A DNA stretch of 64,000 nucleotides from a bacterium MS4 (GTDB lineage Bacteria; Bacillota; Clostridia; Oscillospirales; Acutalibacteraceae), in assembly GCA_000752215.1 (NCBI GenBank), contig CCFG01000005.1:62001-126000 (forward strand). The letters are read 5' to 3'. The notes beneath the pieces are model-generated. The model did not search any database, was not told the DNA's origin, and was given only the letters and a program-made list of their open reading frames with translations. A program made the position numbers and the translations under genes. Positions 38,384 to 47,454 of this stretch are shown here, in pieces (within the stretch, counting starts at the first letter, position 1; the number at the start of each line of letters is the position of its first letter).

Positions 38384-39307
38384 TCAAATCGCCATACCCG
38401 CCAATTCAAAGCACTTGCACAGGAACTCCCTGGAGTTGCGCTCCTTGAGCCACAGGTCGTCGCCGGGATGCCCCAGAACCTCTACGGAAACGTAGACATT
38501 CTTGACACCGGCGGGCTTATCATAGGAAGCGATTTTCTCTAATATCTTCGCTCCGACAGCCGGCGTCAGGAATCCCTCCATCTTAAAATCAGGCGCCACG
38601 CCGCAATCCATGTGCAGATCTCCGAAGCACGGATGGTCTTCATCCAGAATGGCGTTGCAAAGGTGAAATTGAGCAATATACGGAGAAGCCAACTCGATGG
38701 ACTGCATCAGATCGGTTTTGCTCAGAGCTTCATGGGCGCTGTCCCAGTGGATGTAAGCGTTTGGACAGGCCTCGTGGATGGGTGCGAACCAAAGCATAGA
38801 TTCCCTGATGGGGCCGATAAGCTGCTTTTTATAAGCGTACCGGTCCAGGGGCTCCAGGGTCAGGTTCAGTCCCAGCGTCTTGCAGTAGTCGGCGGCCTCT
38901 ATCATGGAATCCTCCAAAACCTTTTTTGCTTCCGTCCGTTTTGCATCGCCGGGATCGTCTCCGCTGCAAACACCCAAATTGGTGTAGCCGCTGTCTGCAA
39001 CATAGCCCGCCAATTGTTTGACCAGTTCTACGGCTTTTCTGCGTCGGTCTCCGTCCAGATCCGACAGGCTCAGCTTCTGGTCTTTTAAGTATGGGGTGGC
39101 AAAAGTGGTGCCGTTAAGTCTGTTCGTTTCAAGAATTTCCCGAACGTACATGCGGTTATAGCGGTCAAAGAAGACTCCCAGTTCGACCCCTCTATAAAAG
39201 TTCAGTTCCACAGCCTTGCGCAGAACGTTCAGCATTCGCGCCTCATCTCCACGGTAAGGCATGAAAATTTCTAAGAAATGTCCGGAAGGCAATAATTTTT
39301 GTGACAT
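38384..39307 (-). CDS. Sugar phosphate isomerase/epimerase (TIM barrel, xylose-isomerase-like)
   Basis: A 307-residue AP-endonuclease-2/xylose-isomerase-like TIM barrel. Putative metal and catalytic residues: Glu in LNLTLEPLDRYAYKKQLIGP near 159, Asp/His in AYIHWDSAHEALSK near 195, His in QFHLCNAI near 222, and Glu in VYVSVEVLGHPGDD near 285. The start MSQKLLP at 39307 has GGAGG 8 bases upstream; two earlier ATGs at 39322 and 39313 lie too close to it. Between the SDR and the propeller-like gene. Probably a keto-sugar 3-epimerase or isomerase; the reaction is not fixed. Confidence 0.75.
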   Translation of the reverse strand: MSQKLLPSGHFLEIFMPYRGDEARMLNVLRKAVELNFYRGVELGVFFDRYNRMYVREILETNRLNGTTFATPYLKDQKLSLSDLDGDRRRKAVELVKQLAGYVADSGYTNLGVCSGDDPGDAKRTEAKKVLEDSMIEAADYCKTLGLNLTLEPLDRYAYKKQLIGPIRESMLWFAPIHEACPNAYIHWDSAHEALSKTDLMQSIELASPYIAQFHLCNAILDEDHPCFGDLHMDCGVAPDFKMEGFLTPAVGAKILEKIASYDKPAGVKNVYVSVEVLGHPGDDLWLKERNSREFLCKCFELAGMAI

Positions 39308-39328
39308 ATCCATATCCTCCATTAGTAA

Positions 39329-40090
39329 TTAAATCAAGAAAGCACTGCTGATCCCGCCATCCACCACCAGGTCGATGCCGGTGATGAACCGGGCAGCGTC
39401 GGACGCCAAAAATGCCGCCGCCATACCCAGGTCCTTCGTTTGCGTGAAGCCGCGCATAGGTGTGCGGCCTTTGATTTCCTCCAGGCGTTCCGGCGTCTTC
39501 AGATTCGTGTTTTTCAGCATATCCGTATAGACAAATCCCGGATTCAAGCTGTTTACACGAATGCCGTAGGGACCGAGATCACGCGCGAGGCTTCTGGTCA
39601 GACCCTTTATTCCGCTCTTACAGACCGTATACGCCTGGATGTCATGCATTCCCAGAAGAGCCGCCAGGGACGAAATGAAAAGGATGCACCCTTTGCCGCG
39701 CCGCTTCATATGCCTGGCCACAGCCTGTGAAAGCATAAACGGAGCTTTGGCCTGCGTCGCAGCAATGGCGTCAAATTCTTCAGCTGTAAAATCGAAATAG
39801 TCCTTTTTATTGTTCACGCCGGCATTGTTAACCAAGATATCCACGGGAGCCTGATCCTCCAGCATTTGAATAAACGCGCTGTGCTCTTCGGTATTTGTTA
39901 CGTCGAACGGATACCAGCTGCAAAGCTCTCCCAGGCGTTCGGCAGCATCGCGCAGGACCTGTTTCCGCCGGCCGACAAGGACCACATGTGCGCCGGCGTC
40001 GCAGAATTCAGACGCGATGGAAAATCCGATACCGGTGGCCCCGCCGGTGACCAGCGCTGTCTTTCCCACAAGTGAAATTTCCTGCAGCAT
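39329..40090 (-). CDS. SDR-family oxidoreductase (polyol/sugar dehydrogenase-like)
   Basis: A 253-residue classical short-chain dehydrogenase. Cofactor loop ALVTGGATGIGFSIASEFCD near 12, DILVNNAGVNNKKDYF near 84, active-site Ser in FISSLAALLG and Tyr/Lys in AYTVCKSGIKGL near 155, C-terminal DLVVDGGISS. The residues after strand 2 (VLVGRRKQ) favour NADP or are neutral. Lies between livF and the isomerase gene. Likely oxidises a polyol or reduces a keto-sugar feeding the L-xylulose route; inference from context. Confidence 0.85.
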   Translation of the reverse strand: MLQEISLVGKTALVTGGATGIGFSIASEFCDAGAHVVLVGRRKQVLRDAAERLGELCSWYPFDVTNTEEHSAFIQMLEDQAPVDILVNNAGVNNKKDYFDFTAEEFDAIAATQAKAPFMLSQAVARHMKRRGKGCILFISSLAALLGMHDIQAYTVCKSGIKGLTRSLARDLGPYGIRVNSLNPGFVYTDMLKNTNLKTPERLEEIKGRTPMRGFTQTKDLGMAAAFLASDAARFITGIDLVVDGGISSAFLI

Positions 40091-40102
40091 TCTTTTTTCT
40101 CC

Positions 40103-40810
40103 TTAGCCCATACCCAGATAGGCTTTCTGGACTTCCTCGTTGTTCATCAGTTCCTTTGCGGTACCCTCAATGGCCGTTTCACCGTTGGCAATCACATAGG
40201 CATAGTCGGAAAAAGACAGCGTTTTTTCCGCATTCTGCTCAATGATGACAATGGTTACGCCCATTTTGTTGATCTTTTTAATAAACTCAAAGATCTCGTC
40301 CACCAGCTTAGGCATGATGCCAAGAGACGGTTCGTCCAGAATCAGCAGCTCCGGATTGCTCATCAGAGCGCGCCCGATGGCGGCCATCTGCTGCTCGCCT
40401 CCGGACATGGTTCCGGCCAGCTGATTTTTACGTTCCTCCAGAATGGGGAATATCTCGTAAATCGTGTTCAGTGTCTTTTTGATCAGTTCCTTATCCTTGA
40501 TCGAGTAGGCGCCCATTTTTAAATTGTCGTAGATGGACATCTTGGGAAACAGATGGCGGCCTTCCGGCACCATACTGATACCTTTGGCGACTATTTTATA
40601 CGACGGGACGCCGATCAGGCTTTCCCCCTTGTAGGTGATGCTGCCGGACATCGCCGGCAGAACGCCGGTCACCGTTTTTAACATGGTGGTTTTTCCGGCG
40701 CCGTTGGACCCAAGGATCGCAACGATCTGCCCTTTCTCCACCTTAAATGAAATTCCATGGATTACAGGCGTCTCTGAATAGCCGGAAACCAGATCCTTAA
40801 CAACCAGCAT
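40103..40810 (-). CDS. livF: Branched-chain-type ABC importer ATPase
   Basis: A 235-residue ATPase of the HAAT importer family. Walker A GSNGAGKTTML near 36, the LivF-type PEGRHLFPKMSIYDNL segment, signature MSGGEQQMAAIGRAL, Walker B LLILDEPSLGIMP, and His switch in IVIIEQNAEKTL as usual for LivF. The ATG at 40810 has GGAGG 8 bases upstream and overlaps livG. In an importer with livG, M, H and J encoded upstream. Substrate need not be an amino acid; neighbours suggest otherwise. Confidence 0.92.
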   Translation of the reverse strand: MLVVKDLVSGYSETPVIHGISFKVEKGQIVAILGSNGAGKTTMLKTVTGVLPAMSGSITYKGESLIGVPSYKIVAKGISMVPEGRHLFPKMSIYDNLKMGAYSIKDKELIKKTLNTIYEIFPILEERKNQLAGTMSGGEQQMAAIGRALMSNPELLILDEPSLGIMPKLVDEIFEFIKKINKMGVTIVIIEQNAEKTLSFSDYAYVIANGETAIEGTAKELMNNEEVQKAYLGMG

Positions 40811-41528
40811 TGTGTCCACCTCCAAGGTATGCGTTGATCACAGCCGGATCGGATGTAACCTTCCGCGGAGCATCCTCAATAAGCTTCTTGCCGGAGACAA
40901 TCACAACGACTTTTTCCGACACGCTCATGATGACTTCCATCACGTGCTCGATCATCAGGATCGTAATTCCCTTTGCTTTGATATTACGGATCAGTTCAAT
41001 TGCCTGCACACGTTCCACGCCGTTCAGACCTGCCATTGTCTCGTCCAGAAGCAGCAGCTTGGGCTCGCCGGCCAGCGCACGGGCAATTTCCAGACGTTTT
41101 TTCTGCATAACGTTCAGACTGACCGATATTTTTTCGTTCATTTCCGAAAGGCCGCAGAACGCCGAAATCTCTTCGGCAAAGGCTCTTGCCTCATGTACCT
41201 TTGATCTTCTCAGCAGCGCGCCGACCACGATGTTGTCAAGGACGGTCATGTCCTCAAGAGCCTGAGGGATCTGGTATGTACGGCCCATCCCCAGACAGCA
41301 CGCCTGATAAGCGTGAAGCTTTGTAATATCTTTTCCGTCAAAAATAATCTGACCGGAGGTTAAATTATGGGCGCGGCTGATAGAGTTGAATAATGTGGTT
41401 TTACCGGCGCCGTTTGGGCCGACAACACCGACGATGGTACCTTCCTCCACCTCAAAGGAGATGTCTTCATTGGCTTTCAAGCCACCGAACACTTTGGTGG
41501 CTTGCCTGATTTCCAGCAATTCCGCCAT
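40797..41528 (-). CDS. livG: Branched-chain-type ABC importer ATPase
   Basis: A 243-residue partner ATPase. Walker A GPNGAGKTTLFNSI near 36, GMGRTYQIPQALEDMTVLDN typical of LivG, a degenerate signature region SLNVMQKKRLEIARAL (the usual LSxGxQ is reduced to LNVMQK), Walker B LLLLDETMAGLN, and switch His in ILMIEHVMEVIM. The start at 41528 has GGAGGCGTAAC upstream; the longer frame to 41645 overlaps livM. The unusual signature loop could affect ATPase behaviour of this subunit. Confidence 0.92.
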   Translation of the reverse strand: MAELLEIRQATKVFGGLKANEDISFEVEEGTIVGVVGPNGAGKTTLFNSISRAHNLTSGQIIFDGKDITKLHAYQACCLGMGRTYQIPQALEDMTVLDNIVVGALLRRSKVHEARAFAEEISAFCGLSEMNEKISVSLNVMQKKRLEIARALAGEPKLLLLDETMAGLNGVERVQAIELIRNIKAKGITILMIEHVMEVIMSVSEKVVVIVSGKKLIEDAPRKVTSDPAVINAYLGGGHNAGC

Positions 41529-41529
41529 G

Positions 41530-42549
41530 TTACGCCTCCTCCGTCTTTGTCTTTTTGTGGAACAGCTTCTTTCTGAGTGCTTCCAGCCTTTCCTCGGTAA
41601 AGAGGGAAACAATGCCCTTCGGCAGGAACAGCACGATGAAGACAACCAGCACCCCGTAGATGAACAGATTCAGGCCGGCGACCTGGTTAAACAACGCACG
41701 CGCGTACTGGTTGATAAACGTCATGATAAAAGCTCCCAGCACCGGTCCCCAGATCGTGCCGATGCCGCCCATCACGACAACCAGGACGATCAGCATTGAG
41801 TTGGAGAGCGGGAGCATCGAACCGGGATCGATATATTGAAAAAGCTGACCATACAGGATGCCGCCAATGGCCACGATGCCCGCACTGATCATATAAGCCC
41901 AGCGTTTGTAGAACGCGGAGTTGATGCCGGAGCTTTCCGCGGATTCCTGGTTTGCCTTGATTGCACGGCAGTAGTAACCGAATTTGGATTTTTCCAGAAC
42001 ACGCGACAGGATAATAAAAATCAACATAAAGCCCAAACAGATGTAATAGAAGGAGATGCGGTTTGCAAACTGCATCGAGTAGAGTTCGGAGTGGGTCTTG
42101 TCATAAAACATGACGCCGGTAGCGCCCCCGATGAGCTTCCAGTTTGTGAAGATGATGCGTACGCATTCCACGATCGCCATCGTCGCAATGGCGAAATAGT
42201 GTCCGCGCAGGCGCAGAAGCGGATAACCGACAACCAGCGCCACGACCATGCAGAGGATCACCGCGATCCACATGGTGAGCCAGGGGGACAGTCCGTACCA
42301 CTTCAGCCCCAGAGCGCCCACATAGGCACCGATGCCAAAATACATGGCGTGGCCGTTGGACGTCTGCCCCGCGTAGCCGCCGACCACATTCCAGCCGAGA
42401 CCCATGATTCCCCATACCAGGGAAAGACAGAGAGTTACAGCAAAAAACTCGTCCTGGGAAATTACAGGGGCCAGAATCAGGATCGTCAAGATCACAGAAG
42501 ACTGCCTGATAAATCCCTTTTCGGACTTCAGTAATGATTTCAATTTCAT
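41530..42549 (-). CDS. livM: Branched-chain-type ABC importer permease
   Basis: A 339-residue permease with about 8-10 hydrophobic helices. LivM signatures: MGLGWNVVGGYAGQTSNGHA near 52, LRGHYFAIATMAIVE, and VVMGGIGTIWGPVLGAFIMT. The start MKLKSLL at 42549 is 8 bases after GGAGG; an ATG at 42555 is 2 bases away from it and unlikely. Two bases before livG. Confidence 0.92.
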   Translation of the reverse strand: MKLKSLLKSEKGFIRQSSVILTILILAPVISQDEFFAVTLCLSLVWGIMGLGWNVVGGYAGQTSNGHAMYFGIGAYVGALGLKWYGLSPWLTMWIAVILCMVVALVVGYPLLRLRGHYFAIATMAIVECVRIIFTNWKLIGGATGVMFYDKTHSELYSMQFANRISFYYICLGFMLIFIILSRVLEKSKFGYYCRAIKANQESAESSGINSAFYKRWAYMISAGIVAIGGILYGQLFQYIDPGSMLPLSNSMLIVLVVVMGGIGTIWGPVLGAFIMTFINQYARALFNQVAGLNLFIYGVLVVFIVLFLPKGIVSLFTEERLEALRKKLFHKKTKTEEA

Positions 42550-42554
42550 ATTCA

Positions 42555-43406
42555 TTACCTCCCGAACAGCCCTTTGGGCCTGAATGATACGATCAGCATA
42601 AAAATGACGGAGACGGCAAGATATTTAAACGCGACGCTGAGATAGGTACCGGTGAATACGTCGATCATGCCCATAATCAGTCCGCCGATGAATGCGCCGC
42701 CGATGCTGCCGAACCCGCCGAGACATACGGCAATGAAGCCAAAAATCATAAAGTTGGTACCGATGCTGGGCATAAAATAGTAATAATACGTCATTGCACA
42801 GCCGCCGGCGCCGGCAATCGCGGCACAAAGGCCGAAGGTAACCATATAGGCAACCTGTGTATTAATACCGACAAGGCCGGCGGCTTCTTTATCCTGCGAG
42901 GTCGCACGAATGGCCTTTCCGATTTTCGTCCAGTTCATAAAGAAGAAGAGCAGGCCTGTGACGGCCAAAGAGGTGATGATCAACACCAGCTTCTGTTTGC
43001 TGGCCGTGATGAAGCCGAGATTCATGTCGCCCGAGAACAGCAGATGCGGGATACTCTTGGTCTGGCCTCCAACCAGCAGGGTCACACCGTTAACAAGAAC
43101 AAGGCTCAGCGCAAACGTAATCAGTCGTTGACCAAGAATTGGTCCGCGGAGCGCACGCGCAATGATCAGATTATAAATAAGGAGGCCAAGCAGGAACATC
43201 ACAATGATGACGACCGGCATCGCCATCAACGGATCCCAGTTCATAAACTTATTGATGAAGAAAGTGATGTACATGGCGACCATCATAAATTCTCCCTGCG
43301 AAAAACTCAGGATGTTCATCACTCCCCATACGAGTGCGATGCCCATGGCCAGCAGCGCGTAGATGGTTCCCATTGTAAGGCCTTCATATAACACCTGTGC
43401 AAACAT
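42555..43406 (-). CDS. livH: Branched-chain-type ABC importer permease
   Basis: A 283-residue permease with about 8 helices. LivH signatures: YEGLTMGTIYALLAMGIALV at the N terminus, GVMNILSFSQGEFMMVAMYI, TSQDKEAAGLVGINTQ, and FIAVCLGGFGSIGGAFIGGL. GAAAGGGG precedes the ATG. Follows livJ by 117 bases and ends directly before livM. Confidence 0.92.
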   Translation of the reverse strand: MFAQVLYEGLTMGTIYALLAMGIALVWGVMNILSFSQGEFMMVAMYITFFINKFMNWDPLMAMPVVIIVMFLLGLLIYNLIIARALRGPILGQRLITFALSLVLVNGVTLLVGGQTKSIPHLLFSGDMNLGFITASKQKLVLIITSLAVTGLLFFFMNWTKIGKAIRATSQDKEAAGLVGINTQVAYMVTFGLCAAIAGAGGCAMTYYYYFMPSIGTNFMIFGFIAVCLGGFGSIGGAFIGGLIMGMIDVFTGTYLSVAFKYLAVSVIFMLIVSFRPKGLFGR

Positions 43407-43523
43407 AAATTACCCCTTTCCCAATCTGTTTTAGATAAAGAAGGACCAGAGGCGTGCCTGTTCATTGTCCGGAGCACTCCTCTGTCCTATAGAGAAGCCT
43501 GATCAAGAATCAAGCAGATAAAA

Positions 43524-44825
43524 TCAGCGCTCGTTCCAGCCTTTGGCGGGATAGGCAGCTTCCGCAGTGGAAGCAGCTTGAGGATAAATCGTCTTTAGGG
43601 ATTTATTCATATACTGCAATATGATGGCCTTGCCGTACACGTTCTGACCGCTCTCGTCAAATTTGTAGCCTTCCAGCGCGAAAGGATCTTCCGCCTTATC
43701 AATTTTTATCCCTTCGGACATAACCTTGCGCATGGCGTCCGCATCCGTGGAACCGGCCTGGTTGGCAATAGCGGCAAGCAGAACGCCGTCCCAGGCGGAG
43801 TTCAGGACGTCACCTGACAAGGGAAATCCCATCTTGTCGTAGAACAGTTTGGCGACGGTCTTAGAGGCTTCGTTGTTGATATCGGTGTTCCAGCGTGCGG
43901 TAGTCATCACGTAGTCGGAATCGCTGCCCAGATTCTTAAGGAAATCCGAGGTCATGAATCCGCCGCGCTGCCCGAACAGCATTTTGGGAAAGTAGTTCAT
44001 CTCCTTGTAAGTGGACATGAACAGCAAGGCGTCGGCCGCGTAGGAACTCATAATAACGACGTCGGGGTTGGCATTCTTCAGACGCAAAACCTCGGAGGTG
44101 ACGTTAGTGGCAGACGCGCTGTAATAAATGTCCTCGACCTGTTTGAAACCGTGTTTGGGGATTTCGGTTCTCTCAAGACCGGCAATGTAGGTCCCGAACT
44201 CGGAGTCTTCGGAAACCAGAGCGACCGTCTTGATACCGGCATTCTTTGTCTTGTTCAGCTGATCCAGGTAATCGAAGGTGTCTTTGACAAAATCATTGTC
44301 ACCGGGAAAAGCACGGCCGTAGTACTGATAGCCGGCTTGGGTCAAAGTATTGGAAGTACCCTCGGAAAGCACGATCCGGTGATACTTTTCAGCAGGGACC
44401 ATCGCCGTCTTGGTACTGGCAGAAGCAAAGTTGCCGCAGAGACCGATGACGTTTTGCTGGGTGATCAGACGCTCAGCCTCACTCATGGCAATATCGGGAG
44501 AACTCAGATCGCCGGTAACAAATTCGACCTTGGCGCCTCCCAGATTGGGCAGGCCTTCTCCCTTAGCAAAGGGAAGGTTTAGATCCGGATGGTCGTTGTT
44601 GATAATGTCTGCAAAGATTTCCGCCAAAGCCTTGACTTCCTGTCCGGCCTGGACGCCGGTGCCGGTCAGAGGAACCATCAGGCCAATCTTGATGGTTTTC
44701 CCATTGCCGCCTGCAGACGCCCCTGTGGATCCCCCTCCGGACTGCGTACCCTTCTGGCCGCATCCTGCGGTTGATCCCATGACCACGATTGCCGACAGCA
44801 GCGCCGCCAATAATTTTTTCTTCAT
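43524..44825 (-). CDS. livJ: Branched-chain-type ABC importer substrate-binding lipoprotein
   Basis: A 433-residue lipoprotein. Signal peptide MKKKLLAALLSAIVVMGSTA with lipobox STAGC (Cys27 lipidated), a Gly/Ser linker, then a periplasmic-binding-protein type I fold (IKIGLMVPLTGTGVQAGQEV, DVVIMSSYAADALLFMSTYK). Captures the solute outside the membrane and delivers it to LivHM. The start at 44825 has GGGAGG 8 bases upstream. The 274 bases between it and the upstream gene hold no ORF I trust and may contain a separate promoter. Confidence 0.92.
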   Translation of the reverse strand: MKKKLLAALLSAIVVMGSTAGCGQKGTQSGGGSTGASAGGNGKTIKIGLMVPLTGTGVQAGQEVKALAEIFADIINNDHPDLNLPFAKGEGLPNLGGAKVEFVTGDLSSPDIAMSEAERLITQQNVIGLCGNFASASTKTAMVPAEKYHRIVLSEGTSNTLTQAGYQYYGRAFPGDNDFVKDTFDYLDQLNKTKNAGIKTVALVSEDSEFGTYIAGLERTEIPKHGFKQVEDIYYSASATNVTSEVLRLKNANPDVVIMSSYAADALLFMSTYKEMNYFPKMLFGQRGGFMTSDFLKNLGSDSDYVMTTARWNTDINNEASKTVAKLFYDKMGFPLSGDVLNSAWDGVLLAAIANQAGSTDADAMRKVMSEGIKIDKAEDPFALEGYKFDESGQNVYGKAIILQYMNKSLKTIYPQAASTAEAAYPAKGWNER

Positions 44826-45099
44826 AACAATACCTCCCACTTTTTATATGACTCACAGGATATATTTTTATATCCTAATTTAACCACCAGTGATCTGACG
44901 GGCTTACAGCCAACCTGTTGTGGGGTTCGCATCAGCCCGCCTCCAACTGGATTTTGATAAGCGAGGGATTCGATGTTCCGGTATGGTGGTTATTGCCAAG
45001 CCGATGGACTTAAAATTGGGGGGATGAGATACTGAGAAATTATTTCGATTTCGACTCCGACGAGTAATACGCGAAGATTCCAAGCGTGAAGGATTCCCT

Positions 45100-46380
45100 T
45101 TACAGCTTTGCGATTTCCGCAGATGCACGCAAAAACTGATCGATCTCCTCCGTAGAATTACAGTGAATGGGGGAAACACGGATCACGCCGTCCAGGCCAA
45201 AGGATTCCACGATTCTTTTGGAGTAATGATTGGGTGCCTTACGCTCAAATACATATACACCGCGCTTTACATACTCTTCAACAGCCGAGGTGACATCCAT
45301 ATTGTCGAACGTGATCGGCAGGATAAAATCTCTTTGAGTCAGGTCCGGATTGTCACACTGGACATGAACACCCTCAATTTTTCTCAGTCCGGGCAGTTCA
45401 TCGGTACCCTCAAGGGCACGATGCAGCAGCGCACGTTCGTGCAGAGAAATCCGATGCATCCCTTCCACAAACAGTTCCCGGCGGTTATCGCTCTGGATAA
45501 ACTGAGAACCAAGCCATGCCACATAATCCACGATGGCCGTATAATTGGCAAACAGATGGGGGGCGGTAGAACCCAATTCCCATGTATCCTTGGAATAGCA
45601 GAGGATACGGTTGTGGGGAAGTACCGCGCAGCGCTCGGAAACCCAGCCGATGCCGGAGCCGCGGAGACCGAAGAACTTATAGGGCGCAAAGTCCATGGCA
45701 TCGATATCCAAGTTCTCCAGATCCACCACGCTGTGGGGCATATGCTGAACCGCGTCGACCACAATATAGATATCAGGTTTGATTCTTCTGGCTGCCTTGA
45801 CGAAAGCCGGAATATCATTGACAGCGCCGGTAATATTGCAGGAATACATACAGCTGAGCAGTACGGTGTCTTTGTCTACCAGGCGCTCTACTTCAGAAAC
45901 GTCAATTCCGCCGGTAGCGGGATTGCTCTGGAGAACGCGCAATTCCAGACCGTAACGCTCGGCGTAATACTCTACAGAGTCAAAGCCGGAGGGATGCTCC
46001 AGAACGGAAACAACCATATTTTTTCCGGGAATGGCCGCCGCGATCGCACCGATGATATTGAACATGACCTGAGAAGCGGAGAGATAAGTGATAATGGAGC
46101 CCTTTTCGGTACCAAAAATCGTATGTATATCGCGATATCCCTGTTCCACGTAAGAGTTTTGGATATCGGCCTGTTTCTGATGACGGTTTGGGCAATCGGG
46201 ATGGGCATCCACCTTCATGGCCGTTTCGGCGCATGCCTTCAGGCGAAGGGCACCGCCGGAATTCTCAAAGAAGGCCCTTGGACCATAACTGTCGGCGTCT
46301 ACATTGCAGAAATGATCCCTAACCTGTTGCTGCAGCTCCGGGGAAAACAGAATCCCCTGAGGATAATCGTTCGGATTCAT
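45100..46380 (-). CDS. Class V PLP-dependent aminotransferase/cysteine-desulfurase-like enzyme
   Basis: A 426-residue PLP enzyme. Recognisable blocks: FFENSGGALRLKACAE near 35, a SASQVMFNIIGAIAAAIPGK cofactor region, VLEHPSGFDSVEYYAE (His stacking on PLP), IVVDAVQHMPHSVVDLENLD (PLP-ring Asp and His) near 200, and the Schiff-base Lys in DFAPYKFFGLRGSGIGWV near 220. The start MNPNDYPQG at 46380 has GGAGTG upstream. Sequence style is that of kynureninase/cysteine-desulfurase relatives acting on small amino compounds. Its real substrate may be the compound handled by the neighbouring NicX-like and AroE-like enzymes. Confidence 0.8.
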   Translation of the reverse strand: MNPNDYPQGILFSPELQQQVRDHFCNVDADSYGPRAFFENSGGALRLKACAETAMKVDAHPDCPNRHQKQADIQNSYVEQGYRDIHTIFGTEKGSIITYLSASQVMFNIIGAIAAAIPGKNMVVSVLEHPSGFDSVEYYAERYGLELRVLQSNPATGGIDVSEVERLVDKDTVLLSCMYSCNITGAVNDIPAFVKAARRIKPDIYIVVDAVQHMPHSVVDLENLDIDAMDFAPYKFFGLRGSGIGWVSERCAVLPHNRILCYSKDTWELGSTAPHLFANYTAIVDYVAWLGSQFIQSDNRRELFVEGMHRISLHERALLHRALEGTDELPGLRKIEGVHVQCDNPDLTQRDFILPITFDNMDVTSAVEEYVKRGVYVFERKAPNHYSKRIVESFGLDGVIRVSPIHCNSTEEIDQFLRASAEIAKL

Positions 46381-46450
46381 TTGGTTCACTCCTAAATTAT
46401 AGTTTTCATCGCGTGTGCAGGCCCGAAAGATCAAAGCTTTAAGGTTTCAA

Positions 46451-47410
46451 TCAGACTGTCAGCTTGCCGTCCTTGAGGATCTCCCTGCCGTCAACCGTCA
46501 GGGTGGGATTGCGGAACACCGCATCCAAATGCACCGGACAGGAGTTCGTACCCTTGAAGCCGCGGTCATCGCCGATGCCAAAATGTACCGTGCCGTAGCA
46601 GCCTTCATCCTCCAGCATTCTGCCGGTCAGTTCACAGGCGGGGTTCATCCCAATACCGATCTCACCAATGTGGTACACCTTTGGGTCGTTGAGGCTCTTC
46701 AGGAGTTCGCTCAGTCTGTCCGCGTCTTTTCCGCCGCTGATGCTGATAATCTTACTTCCCTTGACCTCAAGGCGGATCGGCTCCCCGATCAGGCCGAGCA
46801 TCGGATGAGGGATGGAACCATCGATGTAGGCTACGCCGTTCATGGTGCCGTCGTTAGCGCCAATGGCGCACTCGATATCCGGAGGTGAGGAGGACTGGCC
46901 GGGAACGATACTGCGTCCGTACTGGGGTAAATTGAAGCGTCCGGTGATGCTGGCCGTGATATGAGTGCCGCTGGGGGTGGTGATCGTTACGTCGTTTCCC
47001 TGATATGCCTCGGCTACACAGTCCATCACAGGGCTCAGGCCCTCAAAGTCCGCATATAGACCGCCGCTCTCCAGCATCCGCATATCGTAGTCGGAGCAGT
47101 TCAGGTCTCGGGCGCCTTTGGCACAGGCGTTACGCTTGGCCTCGGTAGAAGAAATGGAGAACGTGGTGGGGCGGAAAATGACGTCCGCCTCAAGCATAGC
47201 CGCCGCCACCAGATCTGTGGGCTCCTGGCCGTGCATGGTTTGGGTCGGCATCATGATCAGACTTCTGTTGGGATACTCTTCCGCAGCATCCCAGAGGGCC
47301 TGCGCAATAGGTAAAGCGCCGGGGTCGGTCACAATGAGAATTTTCTCATCTTTCTTACATTGCGCACACACTTCGAGAAGTGTTTTGCAGGCCTTGTAGA
47401 TTTTTTTCAT
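46451..47410 (-). CDS. M29-aminopeptidase / NicX-like metalloenzyme
   Basis: A 319-residue protein like the M29 leucyl aminopeptidase and 2,5-dihydroxypyridine dioxygenase (NicX) superfamily. The conserved features are LIVTDPGALPIAQALWDAAE, RPTTFSISSTEAKRNACAKG, IGEIGIGMNPACELTGRMLE (metal Glu), and CYGTVHFGIGDDRGFKG (metal His, Asp). It is slightly shorter than M29 peptidases. Peptidase versus ring-cleavage function cannot be decided by eye; the catabolic setting makes a non-peptidase role plausible. AGGGAG upstream of the ATG at 47410. Forty-four bases after the AroE-like gene. Confidence 0.65.
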   Translation of the reverse strand: MKKIYKACKTLLEVCAQCKKDEKILIVTDPGALPIAQALWDAAEEYPNRSLIMMPTQTMHGQEPTDLVAAAMLEADVIFRPTTFSISSTEAKRNACAKGARDLNCSDYDMRMLESGGLYADFEGLSPVMDCVAEAYQGNDVTITTPSGTHITASITGRFNLPQYGRSIVPGQSSSPPDIECAIGANDGTMNGVAYIDGSIPHPMLGLIGEPIRLEVKGSKIISISGGKDADRLSELLKSLNDPKVYHIGEIGIGMNPACELTGRMLEDEGCYGTVHFGIGDDRGFKGTNSCPVHLDAVFRNPTLTVDGREILKDGKLTV

Positions 47411-47454
47411 GCTTTTGCTCCCTTTCTTGATGTTTTACTGTTTTTATCCCTAAT

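Noticed and set aside
45163-46395. 410-codon plus-strand frame opposite the class-V PLP gene
   Set aside because: The minus strand carries clear PLP-enzyme motifs and a ribosome site; the plus frame has neither.
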